Assembly (NCBI GenBank): GCA_002118135.1
Contig: BDIU01000360.1
Location: forward strand, 1-64,000
Direction: 5' to 3'
Length of the DNA: 64,000 nt
Origin: Trebouxia sp. TZW2008
Taxonomy: Eukaryota > Chlorophyta > Trebouxiophyceae > Trebouxiales > Trebouxiaceae
The position numbers were made by a program, and so were the translations under genes. Positions 42,532 to 54,385 of this stretch are shown one piece after another; positions within the stretch are counted from its first letter, which is position 1; every line of letters starts with the position of its first letter. A model generated the notes under the pieces. It worked only from the letters and a program-made list of their open reading frames with translations, was not told where the DNA came from and did not search any database.

Positions 42532-45500
42532 TCAAGTAACGGCTGATGTCTGAGGCTCTGGAATGGCCAGTCCTTTGATGTCTGGCGCCTTTTCTGCCAC
42601 CATGTCAAACGTCAAGTCATACAGCTCCTTACATGCCTTGTCATCATCAGCAATGGGATTCGAAGGTGCCCTTTCCTCTGCAGACACATGTATCAAATCT
42701 CAGGCAATGTCGCAACAGCTGATGTCAGTTGACAAGACACAAAAGCTGACCATGCAAGCAATCTGGTAGTCAAAGCTACTGGACGTCAAAGTGTCAGGTC
42801 ATACAGCTCCTTGTATGCCTTGTCGTCATCAGCAATGGGTTTGGAACGTGTGCTTTCCTCTGCGGCCACATAAGCAAGATTTTCAGCCAAGATCACTACA
42901 GCTGATGTCAATCAACTACACATCAGGTGATCATGCAAGCAATATGGTAAACAAAGCTGCTGAAACCCAAAAGTGAGGTCATACAGCTCCTGGCATGCCT
43001 TGTCATCATCACTAATGGGATTTGAAAGTGTCCTTTCCTCTGCAGTCACATGAACAGAAGTTTCATTCATGAGCACTACAGCTGATGTGAGTTGGCAAGA
43101 CACAAAAGCTGACCATGCAAGCAATATGATGCACAAAGCAGCTGAAACTCAGATGTTAGGTTGTGTGGCTCCTTGCATGCCTTATCATCATCAGCAATGG
43201 GGTTTGAAGGTGTCCTTTCCTCTGCAGCCACATGCACTGGATGTCAGCGATACAGTAATGTCACAGAAGCTCAGCAATGTCAAGGGCATAAAAGCTGATC
43301 ATGCATACAACCTCTTGGGTATGAAAATCCAACATAATTGGGAACATGGAGCTGAATGCCTGAACCATGCAGGGTGAAGACTCGTCCATGTATCAAGCTC
43401 ACATGCTGGCCTGATCTTGCAATCCTCATCAAACTGATTGATGGTAGCAATCAGCTTCTGTAAGAGCAGATTTCACTGTCTGCTTGCTTGTGAGAACACA
43501 GCATCTTTGCACGCGATCAGAGGTGCAACAGGGCATACACATTAACCAGGCCAAACATATGACTCTGCAAAGGCATGACAAGACAGGAACTGCAGGCCCA
43601 GCACAATTGCTGGATGGTGGAACAGCTATTATGAAAAGGGACAACACTGAAAACATTGCCAGCCTTACTTTCATTGCCTGTATGGAGCAGCAAAGGCCCC
43701 TTGTAAAACGGCCCAAAGTACTTGAACCCCTGACCTTCTATTTCAGGGTCTGTTGCCGCACGCTGGTGGAAATCGCACCGTCCTCTCCTGACTGATGGTA
43801 CACCTTCAACAAACAGCACACAGTTCAAAAGGTGCAGCATGCGTGAGAAGATACCTTGAACTACATCCTAGGGCCGTGCCGTATTTTTACAAGTGGTCAA
43901 TAGACAGAATGCAATGTGAAAGTTGCAGCGCGCAATCCCAAACGGTGATTTAGCTTCAAAAAATTGACGTGCAAGGTGGGCAAATGCAGCGCGCGCTCAA
44001 GAATGCCACAGTCTTGATCATGACTTTTGCAGAACTGGCTGGGTGCTTCCAAATGAGCTGTTTTGCTGCACCCACAGATATAGCCACCAGTCAAAGGCTT
44101 GTGGTCATATATCTGTGCAACAGCCAGCGCCCAGGATTGTGTCACTTGCCCTAGAGCCCGTCTACACGAGTGAAACGAGTCTGGGCCACTTGCCATTTGC
44201 AACTGGGCAAACCCAGGGATGCAGAGTCAACAGTACAGTCATTAGACATAGTAAACAAATCGACTTGCGCTGAAACTTCAGGGTCAAGGATACCTTCTCA
44301 AAGAGCTCAATGCCTTTGCCCTCAGGTTTGCTTGTGTCAAGCTTGGGGTAGAGACGGGTGTCTGCTACCCCTGGATGGGTTGCAAAGCAGTCGATGCCCT
44401 TGCCCTGCAAGACAGAACAGAATCAGAATGCTCATGCTGCCTTGCTCATGGTCTCACCCATCAGCTGGGGTAGCATTCTAAGGAAAGCTTGCAAGGCTCA
44501 TACTGCTGGGCGTCTTCAGGCATAAGCTGTGCACATGCATAGTGCAGATGACTTTGAATTGTGCAAAGCAGACAATTGCCCCGTAGAGTGAGAAACGACT
44601 CATTCTGCTCAAAATTTGTATGCATTGTGATAGACGGTGCATAGGCATGATGAAATGGGTTGTGCACCACTCAATGCCCTTGCTTTGTGAGGCAAACTTG
44701 GGCAACTCACGCTGCTGGGCATCATTCTACGCTGAAGGTGTGTGCATGCATGATCTAATTGACTTTTGCAGAGCAGTCAAGGCCCGCATCCTGTGAGGCA
44801 AGGCACAGAAGCGCATGCTGCTGGAAGGGTGTCATGCATAGCCGGTGTGCATGCATCATAACGTATAGTTGGAATCAGCAGCATTGCTTCAGCTTGTATC
44901 ACAGGCAGCTCATCAGGTTACATGAGCTTGATGATAACATTGTACAGGCTCAAATATGCTTGCAAATTTGGTGACAGACCTTGAGACGCCTAAACAGCTC
45001 CTTAGCTATCATGATGTTGAACAGCTTGGTGGTGCCGTAGATTGTCATGCCACTGCGGTTGTCCTTGTTGTCTTTGCCTTGGAGTACATCTCTCCAGTCA
45101 GGCCTTCCTACATTCTCTGCAATAGATCTGCACTCAAACCAAAGTATCAGGCAATTTGGCAATTGTTTTCTGTACCAGATGTTCATCTTCTGTGACTACG
45201 ACTTGTTAAAATTTGTAATTTGGGACAGCGCATGCACCATGCAAAGATGGTCATGACGTGCATCATCTGGCAAGACAGGACTTGGGCCTTACACCCAGCA
45301 CATGTGCTGGAAAGTGTAAACATTATTACTATCATGGTCGATATCAAGCTTACGCTACATTGATGATTCTTGAAGGAGCACTTTGCTGCAGGTTGTTGAG
45401 GAGCAGATGGGTCAGGTAGAAGGGCCCAAAGTGGTTGACGCCGAGGGTGACCTCGAAGTCTTCCTCAGTGCGGTCATCCGGAGGGATGAACACACCGGCG

Positions 45501-45861
45501 TTGTTGATCAAGACGTTCAGCGGCAGCTTGCGACGTTTGTACTCGTCAGCGAAGTCGTGAATGGAGCTGTATATACTTGAAGGGTTGTGAGAGCCTTGCG
45601 TCGCTGTTGGAAAATGTGCTGCTGAGGATGAGCGAGCTACCTGAATGACGCTAGGTCAAGCTGCATGCAATCCACCTTGGCTTGAGCACTCGCACCTCGT
45701 CTGAGCTCCTGCACCGCTGCATCGCCACGCTCTTGTGTTCTTGAGGCAATCACGACATGCGCGTTCTTCTGCAGCAGTCCTCGAGCTGTTTCAAGCCCGA
45801 TTCCGGAATTGCCTCCTGTGATCAGGAAGGTCCTGTTTGCGAAGTTCATGGCTGCAGTCAT
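42532..45861 (-). CDS. Retinol-dehydrogenase/WWOX-type SDR, 6 exons, with a one-base frameshift (possible pseudogene)
   Basis: Exons 45641-45861, 45354-45566, 44980-45127, 44294-44404, 43669-43803 and 42532-42677 encode about 324 residues. Motifs: TGGNSGIG (15-22), VLINNAG, and Tyr175/Lys179 in YGTTK, followed by FATHPGVADT, EIEGQGFKYFGPFY and a C-terminal IADDDKACKELYDLT stretch, as in SDRs of the retinol-dehydrogenase/TIC32 group. Exon 5 is 135 bases, but 136 are needed to hold phase. The homology jumps frame in exactly this exon, between ISTSV and AATDP, so one base is missing. Either the gene is recently dead or the base is a sequence error. All other exons are intact. No clear transit peptide is visible. 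Fossil copies of exons 4 and 6 fill adjoining introns. Confidence 0.75.
42795..43230 (-). repeat. Three fossil copies of SDR exon 6 (5' part), 181-bp period
   Basis: The acceptor and first 60-70 bases of exon 6 (CTGCAGAGGAAAGG... to GACAAGGCATG.AAGGAGCTG) recur with exon starts near 42862, 43042 and 43223, at steps of 184, 180 and 181 from the functional one at 42677. The copies lack the C-terminal codons. Confidence 0.85.
44480..44870 (-). repeat. Fossil copies of SDR exon 4
   Basis: Upstream of functional exon 4, copies around 44690, 44585 and 44780 keep parts of CAAGGGCAT(T/C)GACTGCTTTGCA...CCCAT and nearby intron sequence, with substitutions and indels. The first is the clearest. Confidence 0.6.
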
Positions 45862-46680
45862 GGCCAAAACTCAATACAGTAAGATCTTCGCACTGCGGCA
45901 GTGTTTCTGGCGAAAAGCTGGGCAAAATGGCAAGTTCGCTGGCTCGCGACGTAGCTGCATTCAGCAGTTTGACCTGCTGCTTTCGGTACGACGGTGTCGA
46001 AAGGAACATGAAACGTCGGGTGTCTTGCAGCCACAGAGTGCAGCCTTTGAAATGCACGTGAGAGCAAAAGAAGAGGAGCAGATTGCAAGGCAGCCGTCTT
46101 CAGCCAGCTAGCAAGATGGCATGATTCATGACAAACAGTGTCAGACTCTGTGAGCCTTACGTGGGCTAGCTCAAGCTATAGCTAGCTGCAAACAAACTAA
46201 AAAGCACAGGAAGAGCTTAAGAATTTGTATGAACATCCTTTGAAAACCTTGATGAGGAGACCCTGAGCAACTTGTGCTTCTATACTTATTTAACAGATCT
46301 GCAAAACGCCCCGTACTACAATTCAAATGCTTAATGCTCCTGAGGTCAGGAGCTGCACCTCCCAACAGTGACTGTCACTGCAAATTTGCCACCACCAGCA
46401 GCAACGTCACAGACTGTACAGTGTTCAGCACACGCGCAATTCAGCATGCGTGCACAACACAAACCCTTGGGGTCTGTCAACAGCATTTGCAATGAAACAC
46501 ATGCCCACGCTCAGACAATGATGTTAAAAACCCTCAAGACAGCCAGCAAGGCTTGCCCATTTCGCTTGCCAGCGCTTATGCTCCTGCGTGAATTTGAAGG
46601 TCTAGCAGGGCAATTTGATCCTGTTTGTCTCCCATCCATACTGTACTGCTGATTTGCACCAGATGCAGTTCTACCAAAAC
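45862..46680. promoter_or_regulatory. Intergenic region upstream of the second SDR gene
   Basis: This 0.8-kb gap holds the promoter of the SDR starting at 45861 and the 3' region of the next minus-strand gene. I see no other supported gene and no clear TATA box. Confidence 0.35.
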
Positions 46681-48967
46681 CTAAAACTTGCCTCTACCCT
46701 GACCAGACTTGGGCCCTTTGCCAGAGGATGGTTTCCTGCCTGGATCTTTATCACCATGAGGCGTGGGCACTCTGCCTGTGTCCCTGCTTTTGCTAGAACC
46801 TGAAGAGTTGCGTGACGCCTTCTGACCTCGGCCGAGCCAATGACCACCAGAAGACATTTTGCTGCCTGAATTGCCGTTTCTATCAAACACAAAGGACAGT
46901 CCTGGCTGTCTCTGTGCACTGCCTGGATTGATATGGTCATCAAGCGCAAATGAATTGTGTGGACCTCTTCGCTTGCCGAAAATCGAGGAGCTCTTAGAGG
47001 GTGATGCTCTGTTTGCCTTTGTGCGCTGACTAGAACCTGCAGGCCTGCCAGAAGTGCTTTGACCAACAGCAGATCGATGATGACTAGCATGAGAGCTTCT
47101 TTCTGAGGTGGATGATGCTCCAGGGTCTGCCGAATCAACCAATCCATTCCAAAACTCCTCAGCTTCATCGGCATCAAGTTCAGATTTGGCAGGCGTCTTG
47201 TCAGACCAAGACTGTCGTGGCACAGCACCAACCTGTTGTGTGTTGTCAGACATAGGCTGTTGTGGCACAGTACCAACTTGTGATTTATCAAGTGCTCCTG
47301 GATTCAAGGCTTCTGCAGCTAAGCGCTTTCTTTTGTTTTCTTTTTTGTGCTGTCGCTTCTTCTGCCTCTTTGCAAGCCCCAGCTGCCTCTTGGTTGGTGG
47401 AGGCACCCACTTGTCCCTCAACTGCTGTGACAGCTGCGATTTGGTTCTGTTAGCACTCTGAAGGCCCTCTTTCATGTTCCTCTCCTTGAGCTCAGGCTGC
47501 AAGTACATAACAGTGATCAGCAAAAAAGCACCCACTTTTCCGTCAACTGCTGCAACAGCTGCGAGTTGGTCCTGTTGGCACTCTGAAGGCCCTCTTTCAT
47601 GTTCCTCTCCTTGAGCGCAGGCTGCAAAAGCACAACAGCGATCAGCAAAGACGAACCCACTCTTTTGTCGATTGCCGTGACAGCTGAATTCAAAGAGGCA
47701 GCCCTTTGTTGCAAATTATTCCTGATTCACCTCCGGCTTCAAGAATACAAGAAGTAGACACGCAGCATTAACATGATTAGGAAGGGCACAGCTACCACAT
47801 GACAAGCTTTTGCTGCTTGCAAGTCAAAGGACTGAGCGTCATGCAGGATGCATGCAAGCCTCACATGGCACAATGCAAGATGGCAAACAGCTATTGACTG
47901 ACATGTCTGTCTTGTATGCAAGTCAGACCAAGCACAGAAATCAGCAGAGTTGCAATCTAAATCTAATACTTTGGAAAGGAAACACCTTACACATCAGGGA
48001 CTTATGCTGCATGCAAGATAGAGCAAGCACAGCAATTGGTAGACCCAGTATCTGGACGGGATACATGTTGCACATCATAAGATACTGCTACATGCACAAC
48101 AGAGTAAGCACAGCATTGGTAGACTTGCCTTCAGTACCAGCATCAGCTCATCAAAGGTCCATATAGATCCAGTGTCTGGGTTGATGCGGCTATAATCAGC
48201 TGCCGTCTGACTAGTGCGAGCTGCTATGGGGGGTCCCTGTGGGGTTCCATCAGCAGGGGGAATGGTCTCGTTGACACTTTCAGGAGTGTTGTCACTGTTG
48301 ACACTTGCAGGAACAAGAGGTTCCGGCTGAGAGCTGTCTGAAATGATGCTGAGCCCGCTTGTGTCAGCTGAAGCGGTGTCGTTTGCATCAGTGCTGAGGG
48401 CAGGATCTGATGTTTCAGACGATGTTGGGTGCACTGTCAAGGATGCCTGAGGTGTGTGATTATGCCTTGCACCTCTCCATTGATGGCTGCTTGACAAATG
48501 CGTCTTGACCTACATGTATGAGCGCTTATGCAAAGTTTCGCAGCACATGCGATGCTGTGGCATGACATACTGCAAGCACTTACGGATGCTGCGGTGCAGT
48601 GAGGCAGATGCGTTGCAAGGTGTAGCAGAAGCATTGAACAATCTTGATTGCAAGATCACAGTTCTATGGAGCGTAACCAACTTGACTGCGTGCTACAGTG
48701 TACTGACCTGCGTGAGTTGTGGGGGTTGTGAAGTTGCAACATGCAAGCGTGAGCAGGGACGGAAGGCATGCTTGGTGTTGCGAGGGGCGAGCTTGAAGTG
48801 AGACGAGATGTGGCACACCTGCAGCGTGCTAACGCTTGTAAACTACAAGAGCCAACCTTACGATTTTGCGTGATACAGTGGTGTCAGGCAACATGGCTTA
48901 CCAGCGAACTCCGGCCTGGGCACAGCAGGCTGCCGCAAGTGTGGAGACGGCATGTCCTGCCAAGCAT
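46681..48967 (-). CDS. Unrecognised basic low-complexity protein, 3 exons
   Basis: Exons 48902-48967, 48129-48509 and 46681-47496 join in phase to 420 residues. The first 22 residues (MLGRTCRLHTCGSLLCPGRS) resemble an organelle-targeting presequence. Exon 2 encodes a Ser/Thr/Pro-rich stretch ending SIWTFDELMLVLK. Exon 3 begins PELKERNMKEGLQSANRT and contains a strongly basic helix (RQKKRQHKKENKRKRL), then an acidic patch and a Gly/Ser/Lys-rich tail ending GQGRGKF. The conserved-looking core is the WTFDEL...KWVPPP segment. I do not recognise the family; an organellar nucleic-acid-binding protein is a guess. Intron 2 has a GC donor (AAG/GCAAGT at 48128). Fossil copies of exon 3's start lie in intron 2. 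Confidence 0.6.
47545..47735 (-). repeat. Two fossil copies of the start of exon 3 (46681-48967 gene)
   Basis: At 47560-47625 the ERNMKEGLQSANRT.SQLLQQL coding stretch recurs in frame with its GCAG acceptor side. A more decayed copy follows at about 47650-47735. The spacing is about 120-130 bases. Confidence 0.8.
47860..48125. repeat. Tandem repeat in intron 2 (46681-48967 gene)
   Basis: Units sharing ATGCACAACAGAGTAAGCACAGCA.TTGGTAGAC-like and CACATCA...GATACTGCTACATGCA-like runs occur two to three times at about 65-85-base spacing, the last abutting the exon 2 donor. Confidence 0.5.
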
Positions 48968-50349
48968 CGCTCACAGGCACGTCAAGAAGGCAAGCAGCAG
49001 GAGCTGTGCGCCGTGTAGCGTAGATCCCGGCGGACCCGAAACGAGATGGTTGTTAGCAGGCTGACTGTGATCTCGCGTCGGCTAATCCTGTACGTTGTGG
49101 TCAGCGCGCGGTGGGGTCTGGCGCTTATGAAGGCAGGCTTGAGCTTGAGCAATTTGCTACGAGCAAACTGACCAAGTCAGAATGACGACTTTTATGAGTC
49201 ATCAGGACAAACTGCACAGCGCATGAAGCAGGCAGGTGAACAATGCAAACTCTGAGCGTGCAAAATCTGCGCTACGCCACGAAGCTGCCATGCCTGTGAT
49301 CAGTTAGCCTCACTCATCATGGTTCTTATGCTTGAAAGTTGAGAATGTACACGCAAATTGGGTTAATTACCATTATGATATACTGTGTCATCATTGCTGC
49401 ATGGCCCTGTCATGCAAACCTGCAAGGTTGTACAAAGACATGCAGCAGCATGCATCAGCTGCAGAAACACAATCTCGCAGATGATTGAGGCTCTGGGTTA
49501 TGCCGCATAAACTACGGCCAGAATGCGTGTTGGAAGGATAATGGCTGCAAAATCAAATATAGCTATAGGCTGCTGCATAATAAACCATTATAGAATACAC
49601 AAAAACGGCTGAAAGTCCTTATTTGGTGATAGCAGTAGCACTCAACAGCGTAACGACAATCCATGATCAGTGTACGATGTAGACTTGACTGAAACATCTT
49701 GCTACTGTAGCGATAGTGTAGGAAGCGACTTGTTATTGGTTCAGAAGAGTACAGATGACTGCTGATTTCTGCCTGTAACTGCCAAAGCAGTGACGACGTA
49801 GGGCCATTTCATGACCTATGCCGCTTTCTTTGGCCTGCCAAGATTTCGTCTAACAGCTTCACATCGGCTGCAGAGAGGCCTGCAGGTCATACGCGCATCT
49901 GTTAGAATCAGCAAGCCAAAGTGAGCAATGCCAATCATGTGATGACAGTGGCATTAGGTGTGTTGTGGAGCAGCTGATACTCTCGTTTTCGCAGCATTTC
50001 ATCAGCAGCAGACATTCTTGCGGGTCACAAAGTGCCTTCATAAATATGCAGGCCGAGCAAGATTTATGATTCATTGATGATTTTATAGTTCTGATGGCAT
50101 CACTTTTGACTGCGGCTTGGCATCAAGCTTACTTTCCAACCACAAGCAAGTGCTGTGTATACTGTTCAGCAAGCTGCTGTGCTGGGCAATGCAATTTGAC
50201 AGCTGCAACAATTATGTGAAATCCTGTTCTTCTGTATAGCTCTTCATTTGCTGACTGGCAATGGCAGACAATGGCACTGCTTCTCTCACGTGACAGTTAA
50301 TACATGATGAGTTGACTAACGTGAGGCCGTGTGTTTGACTTAGCGCATA
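48968..50349. other. Intergenic region
   Basis: It lies between the start of the basic-protein gene (48967) and the stop of the next minus-strand gene (50350). GC-rich near 48970-49100, as expected for a promoter, then AT-rich without supported genes. Confidence 0.4.
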
Positions 50350-53336
50350 TCAATATGTCCACAAATACAAGCCAGAAAGCTTTGATGAAGATGCAAGGCT
50401 GCAGGAGCTGGCAGACTGTTGGATGAATGGTTGCTCGCCTCGTATTGGGTCAGGTTGTGAGTCTCTGATGGGAGAGGGTGCAGCATCCTGGCTGTTTTGT
50501 CTTCCAGCGCCTGCATCGAAAAAAAGTTGAGAACCTGCGATTTCTGAGCTTTGGACCATATGTATGAGCATGCAAGGATATACTCTAGAATGCACCATGT
50601 TGGTTGCCATGTGCACTAGCACCTGCAAACAGGCAAAAAAATCAGACATAAGCTGGACAACACTTTGTGCCTCACATCACATGACGCGCATGAGCATGCA
50701 ACAGCCAGAGGAAAGATTGGACCATTTATACAAGGCAAGCATGCGTGAACAAACTACAAATTGCAGTCGGACAGACACATATGCTGCAAGCATGTAGAGT
50801 TATGCTCACATAGCTGAAATCTTTCTCTCATCAATAAACATGCAGTGACAAGCTTTGTGGCAGAGGCGAGGCCTGTCCTTAACAGCATGCACGCATTGGA
50901 AGGCTATGGACTGCAGCTGAAATGTCAAGAACGCTATCACCGTGAATGATTGCACACGCAGAGTCTCCCAAAGAACCAGCAGAACTTGAGCAGGCAAGCA
51001 TGCTTTGATCGGCAAGGACCACACTGAAACAGGCAAAAACTCCTCAAGAAATAACAGAAGTTGAACAGGCAAAAAGGTCAGGTTGGCTCACCCCTGCCTC
51101 CAGCCGTCTTGCCAACAATGGCATCAATCAACCCTTCTGTGCCTGAGTCAAGTCCAGAATCCCTGTCTACTTCATCAGGAGACACATCACCAGCTTCTAG
51201 GTGGCGACCTCGCCTGCGGTCTGACTCAGCAGGGAGTGAGTCATCAGCTGGCGGCTGATCTGCTTCTGGTGTGAGGCTTGGCTCATCATTCACCTGGAAA
51301 CAATGAAAAATGATGATACATAATGAAGGGCAGTGCATTCAGCAATGACAGGGACCGGGTGAGATGCAGAGCAGCAGATGCCACACATGTGGCTTGCATT
51401 TGCCTCTGAGTCCAGCCTGTTTTGCAAACAAGAGCAAGATCAACCAATGTTCTGGTCTGCTTCTGCTGTTAGACTTGACTCGTCATTCACGAGTGATGGC
51501 AGATGATTAGATTCAGCTACATCATGCTGCGTGAGATTCATTGCATGAGATGTCAGGTGCATGTCTTGCATGAGCCCACAGATCCTGTTAATGCATGTCG
51601 ACATTTGCATGACCCTGGCGTGATCGTTATGTCGCTGACATTGCAACATCAGGGGAATCTGCGAGTCATAGCCCACAATTCGATTTGCATTGAAAAGCAG
51701 AGACGGCCAGTGTTGTGCTTCACATCTGTCGACGCCAACAACCCTTGCTTTGCTCACCAGGCTGGCAAAGAAGATAGTGACAGTGTGGTTGATGACAACT
51801 CAAGATATGGCTTAATCAAAGACCAAGACAGTCGTGGTGTGATGGGTGGTGCAGTTACACATTCCAGCACAGTGCGGTGTGTGTGGCCCAAGCCCTGTCT
51901 TGCCAGGCAGGCTTGTTCTGATTGTCTTTGTAGGCACCTCTTTTCAAACAATGCTTTGTATACTCTCAACACAAACAGAAGGTTGTACAAGCTGTCACTG
52001 AGCCAACCTGTGAAGGCGAAATGGCACCACCAGCGTTTCCTGAGCGTCCAGCTTGTGACTGCGAGTATGGGTCGCGCCTGCTGGTCCCAGGGTCTGAGCT
52101 AGGGCTTGCCTCTGAGCTCAGCATGGTGTCCATTGCTGCTGTGGCTTGTGAGCTGAGCGCAGCCGGTGAGTCTGAGACTGCCTCATTAGTCAACCTGGCA
52201 TCTGCTCTCAGAGCAGCATCCAAAGAGCTTGGCATAGCTTCTGATGTTCCTCCAGACTGTCTGAGATCAGCTTCATAACTTTCCTGCAGATCAAGTTGAG
52301 CTTTGAGCATATGCCAGTGTGTCATTCAAAGGTGGTCATTACTGTCTTTTGATGCTGCTGCAGTCTGTCTGAGAGAAGCTGCGTCAGACTTCATGCCCAT
52401 GCAAACCATACAGGTGACCGTAAATGTGCGCGTGAATATCTTGCCAAAGCTGCATGAATGCACAGACATAATGCATTGCTCAATGGCAGTAGACTGAAAT
52501 GTCATGACAAGAGGGTAGCCAGGCTCTCAGTGCATTGCAATACAATCTTGATGAGCTACCCTGTACTGTTGGCTGATGGGCGGACACAATCTCACTATGA
52601 AGATCTCGCAGACCATACGCCATTGCAAGATGCTAGCCAAGCTGCAAACGCATGACAATGCAAACTTGCAATGCTGAATTGTGTTTTGGCACAGAACTAA
52701 AAGCATTGCTGTGAAAGAATCAATCAGAAGCTGGTAACATGCAACATCTGTGCAAGAGGCTAGCCAAGCTCCGAGTGCGTGATGATGCAAATTTATAGTC
52801 CTCCTTGTGTTCTAGGCTGACACACAGACCTAATCTTTCAGTCAAGCCACTGCAAACTGTAACACCATCAGAAATGTGTCTGATGATGTTACAGTTTGTA
52901 GCCAGGCTGCAACTGTATGGCAATGCAAACTTGCAAGACTCACCTCTGTTCTTGGCTGACGCTTCTTTGGCTTGAAGGAGATCGCCTTCATTTTTGTCGG
53001 TTTGGCAGAAGCTGGGGTGCTCGGCACCTGGGGGGAAGCCCTCATGGAAGCTTGGGGGTTTGTAAGTTTTCTGGGGTCTGCGGTTTTATATTTAGATGCC
53101 AGCCAGTCTGGCATGGAACCAAAACCGCCGTCGGGGTCTGCGCTGACAGCTGGCTGTTGGTGTGAAATTGAACCAGCCATGCCTGAGCTGTTGGCAGAGG
53201 GGCGAGGGCTGTTGCTGGCTGCCCCATTGGCACTTGGGATCTGACTAGTCTTTCTGTCTGTTGGTCTCTTGTCAGACCCAATTTTGACTCGCCCAGTGTT
53301 GATACGGTCATCTGGCCTTTTTACCCGTTGGAATTC
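50350..53336 (-). CDS. Unrecognised Ser/Pro-rich protein, at least 4 exons, start not found
   Basis: Exons 52944-53336, 52008-52283, 51092-51293 and 50350-50510 join in phase (GT donors) into 343 residues ending SGLYLWTY-stop. The first exon has a basic stretch (RVKRPDDRINTGRVKIG) and a short ordered-looking segment MPDWLASKYKTADPRKL, ending in a Lys-rich run (KPTKMKAISFKPKKRQP). The rest is Ser-, Ala-, Asp- and Gln-rich and probably disordered. I do not recognise the family. The acceptor at 53336 shows that a 5' exon exists upstream, perhaps in 53340-54300, but I could not place it. A degraded copy of the exon beginning VNDEPSLTPEAD lies at about 51440-51500. Confidence 0.5.
51430..51500 (-). 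repeat. Fossil copy of the 51092-51293 exon (5' end)
   Basis: GTGAATGA(C/T)GAG.CAAG.CT.ACA recurs about 200 bases upstream of the exon, encoding VNDESSLTAEADQ before diverging. Confidence 0.7.
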
Positions 53337-53872
53337 CTGCAACCAAAGATCCTGATGAGTGGCATGCAGGATCGTTATGACCCAACGCAAGTGAATGCTG
53401 AACTGAAAAAGCTCATTTGGTCGTCCAGCCTCTTGGCCGCCAAAACCTTCTTGTAACAAGGCTTCCTGATCAACACATTATGGCAGAACCGTCATGACAA
53501 TCATTGACATCACTGGCAAGCTTGCTAGTATGGAAGGAAATCCTGCTTCAGTAGCCAGGAACAGTGTCAGCAACATTATGGCTCAAGTCAGTATCAAGTT
53601 CAAATGCTATATGAATCCTTTACCACCTGAGTCCTGGTAACAATGAAATGAGGCGCTACCTCTTGAGCAGCTAGAAAGACCGGACGATGCCATTTGTAGC
53701 AACAGCACCAAGCAATGTTCCATGTCACAATGCCCATGACTCAAGCCGACATCAGCACGACAGCTACTGTGATTGAATCTTGAGCATAGTAGTAGCCTGG
53801 AAACTGATTGTTGATTGAGTTGACAAAGGCACCAAAATCAGGTCTTGCTAGCTGCTGAAGGTCTGCTGTTCA

Positions 53873-54265
53873 TGACAGATTGCAGTGATTTGTGTTGCCC
53901 TCATATGTCAAGCGCGCTTGCATAGCTGCTGAAGGTCTGATTTTCACGCTGCCTGCTTTTGCGCTCCCACAACACGAACCTAATGCCACTGTACTGTGAC
54001 AGATTGCAGTGATATGTGTTGCCCTCATATGTTAAGCGCGCTTGCATAGCTGCTGAAGGTCTGATTTTCACGCTGCCTGCTTTTGCGGCCCCACAACACG
54101 AACCTACTGCCTCTGCACTGTGACAGATTGCAGTGCTATGTATTGCACTCATGTACAGCGCGCTTGCATAGCTGCTGAAGGTCTGGATTTCATGCTGCCT
54201 GCTTTTGCGCTCCCACAACACGAACCTACTGCCACTGCATTTTGACAAATTGCAGTCATATGTGT
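53873..54265. repeat. 124-bp tandem repeat, just over three copies
   Basis: Units start TGACAGATTGCAGTG at 53873, 53997 and 54121, and a partial one at 54243, so the period is 122-124 bases. Each contains CGCGCTTGCATAGCTGCTGAAGGTCTG and CTGCCTGCTTTTGCG. Minus-strand frames are open (for example SGSRFVLWERKSRQ) but the period is not a multiple of three. It may be an amplified exon border of the adjacent gene. Confidence 0.75.
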
Positions 54266-54385
54266 TGCACTCATGTATTGCGTGCTTGCACAGACTGCAC
54301 CTGGATAGCCCAAGCCCACTTACCTAGCGCTTGGGCTGAAAGGTAGCCACATACTGCACAACTCTTCCCATTCGTGCCACAATTG

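Noticed and set aside
44060..44180. An additional SDR exon (GQVTQSWALAVAQIYDHKPLTGGY) in the second SDR gene
   Set aside because: No acceptor gives the required phase from exon 4, and exon 5 at 43669-43803 joins exons 4 and 6 apart from the one-base gap.
45809..46111. Overlapping ORFs upstream of the second SDR
   Set aside because: They are short, mutually overlapping on both strands, and partly antisense to SDR exon 1.
46681..47535. Taking the 284-residue ORF as a complete single-exon gene
   Set aside because: Its first residues are intron sequence. The acceptor at 47496 joins in phase to two upstream exons with a plausible N-terminus.
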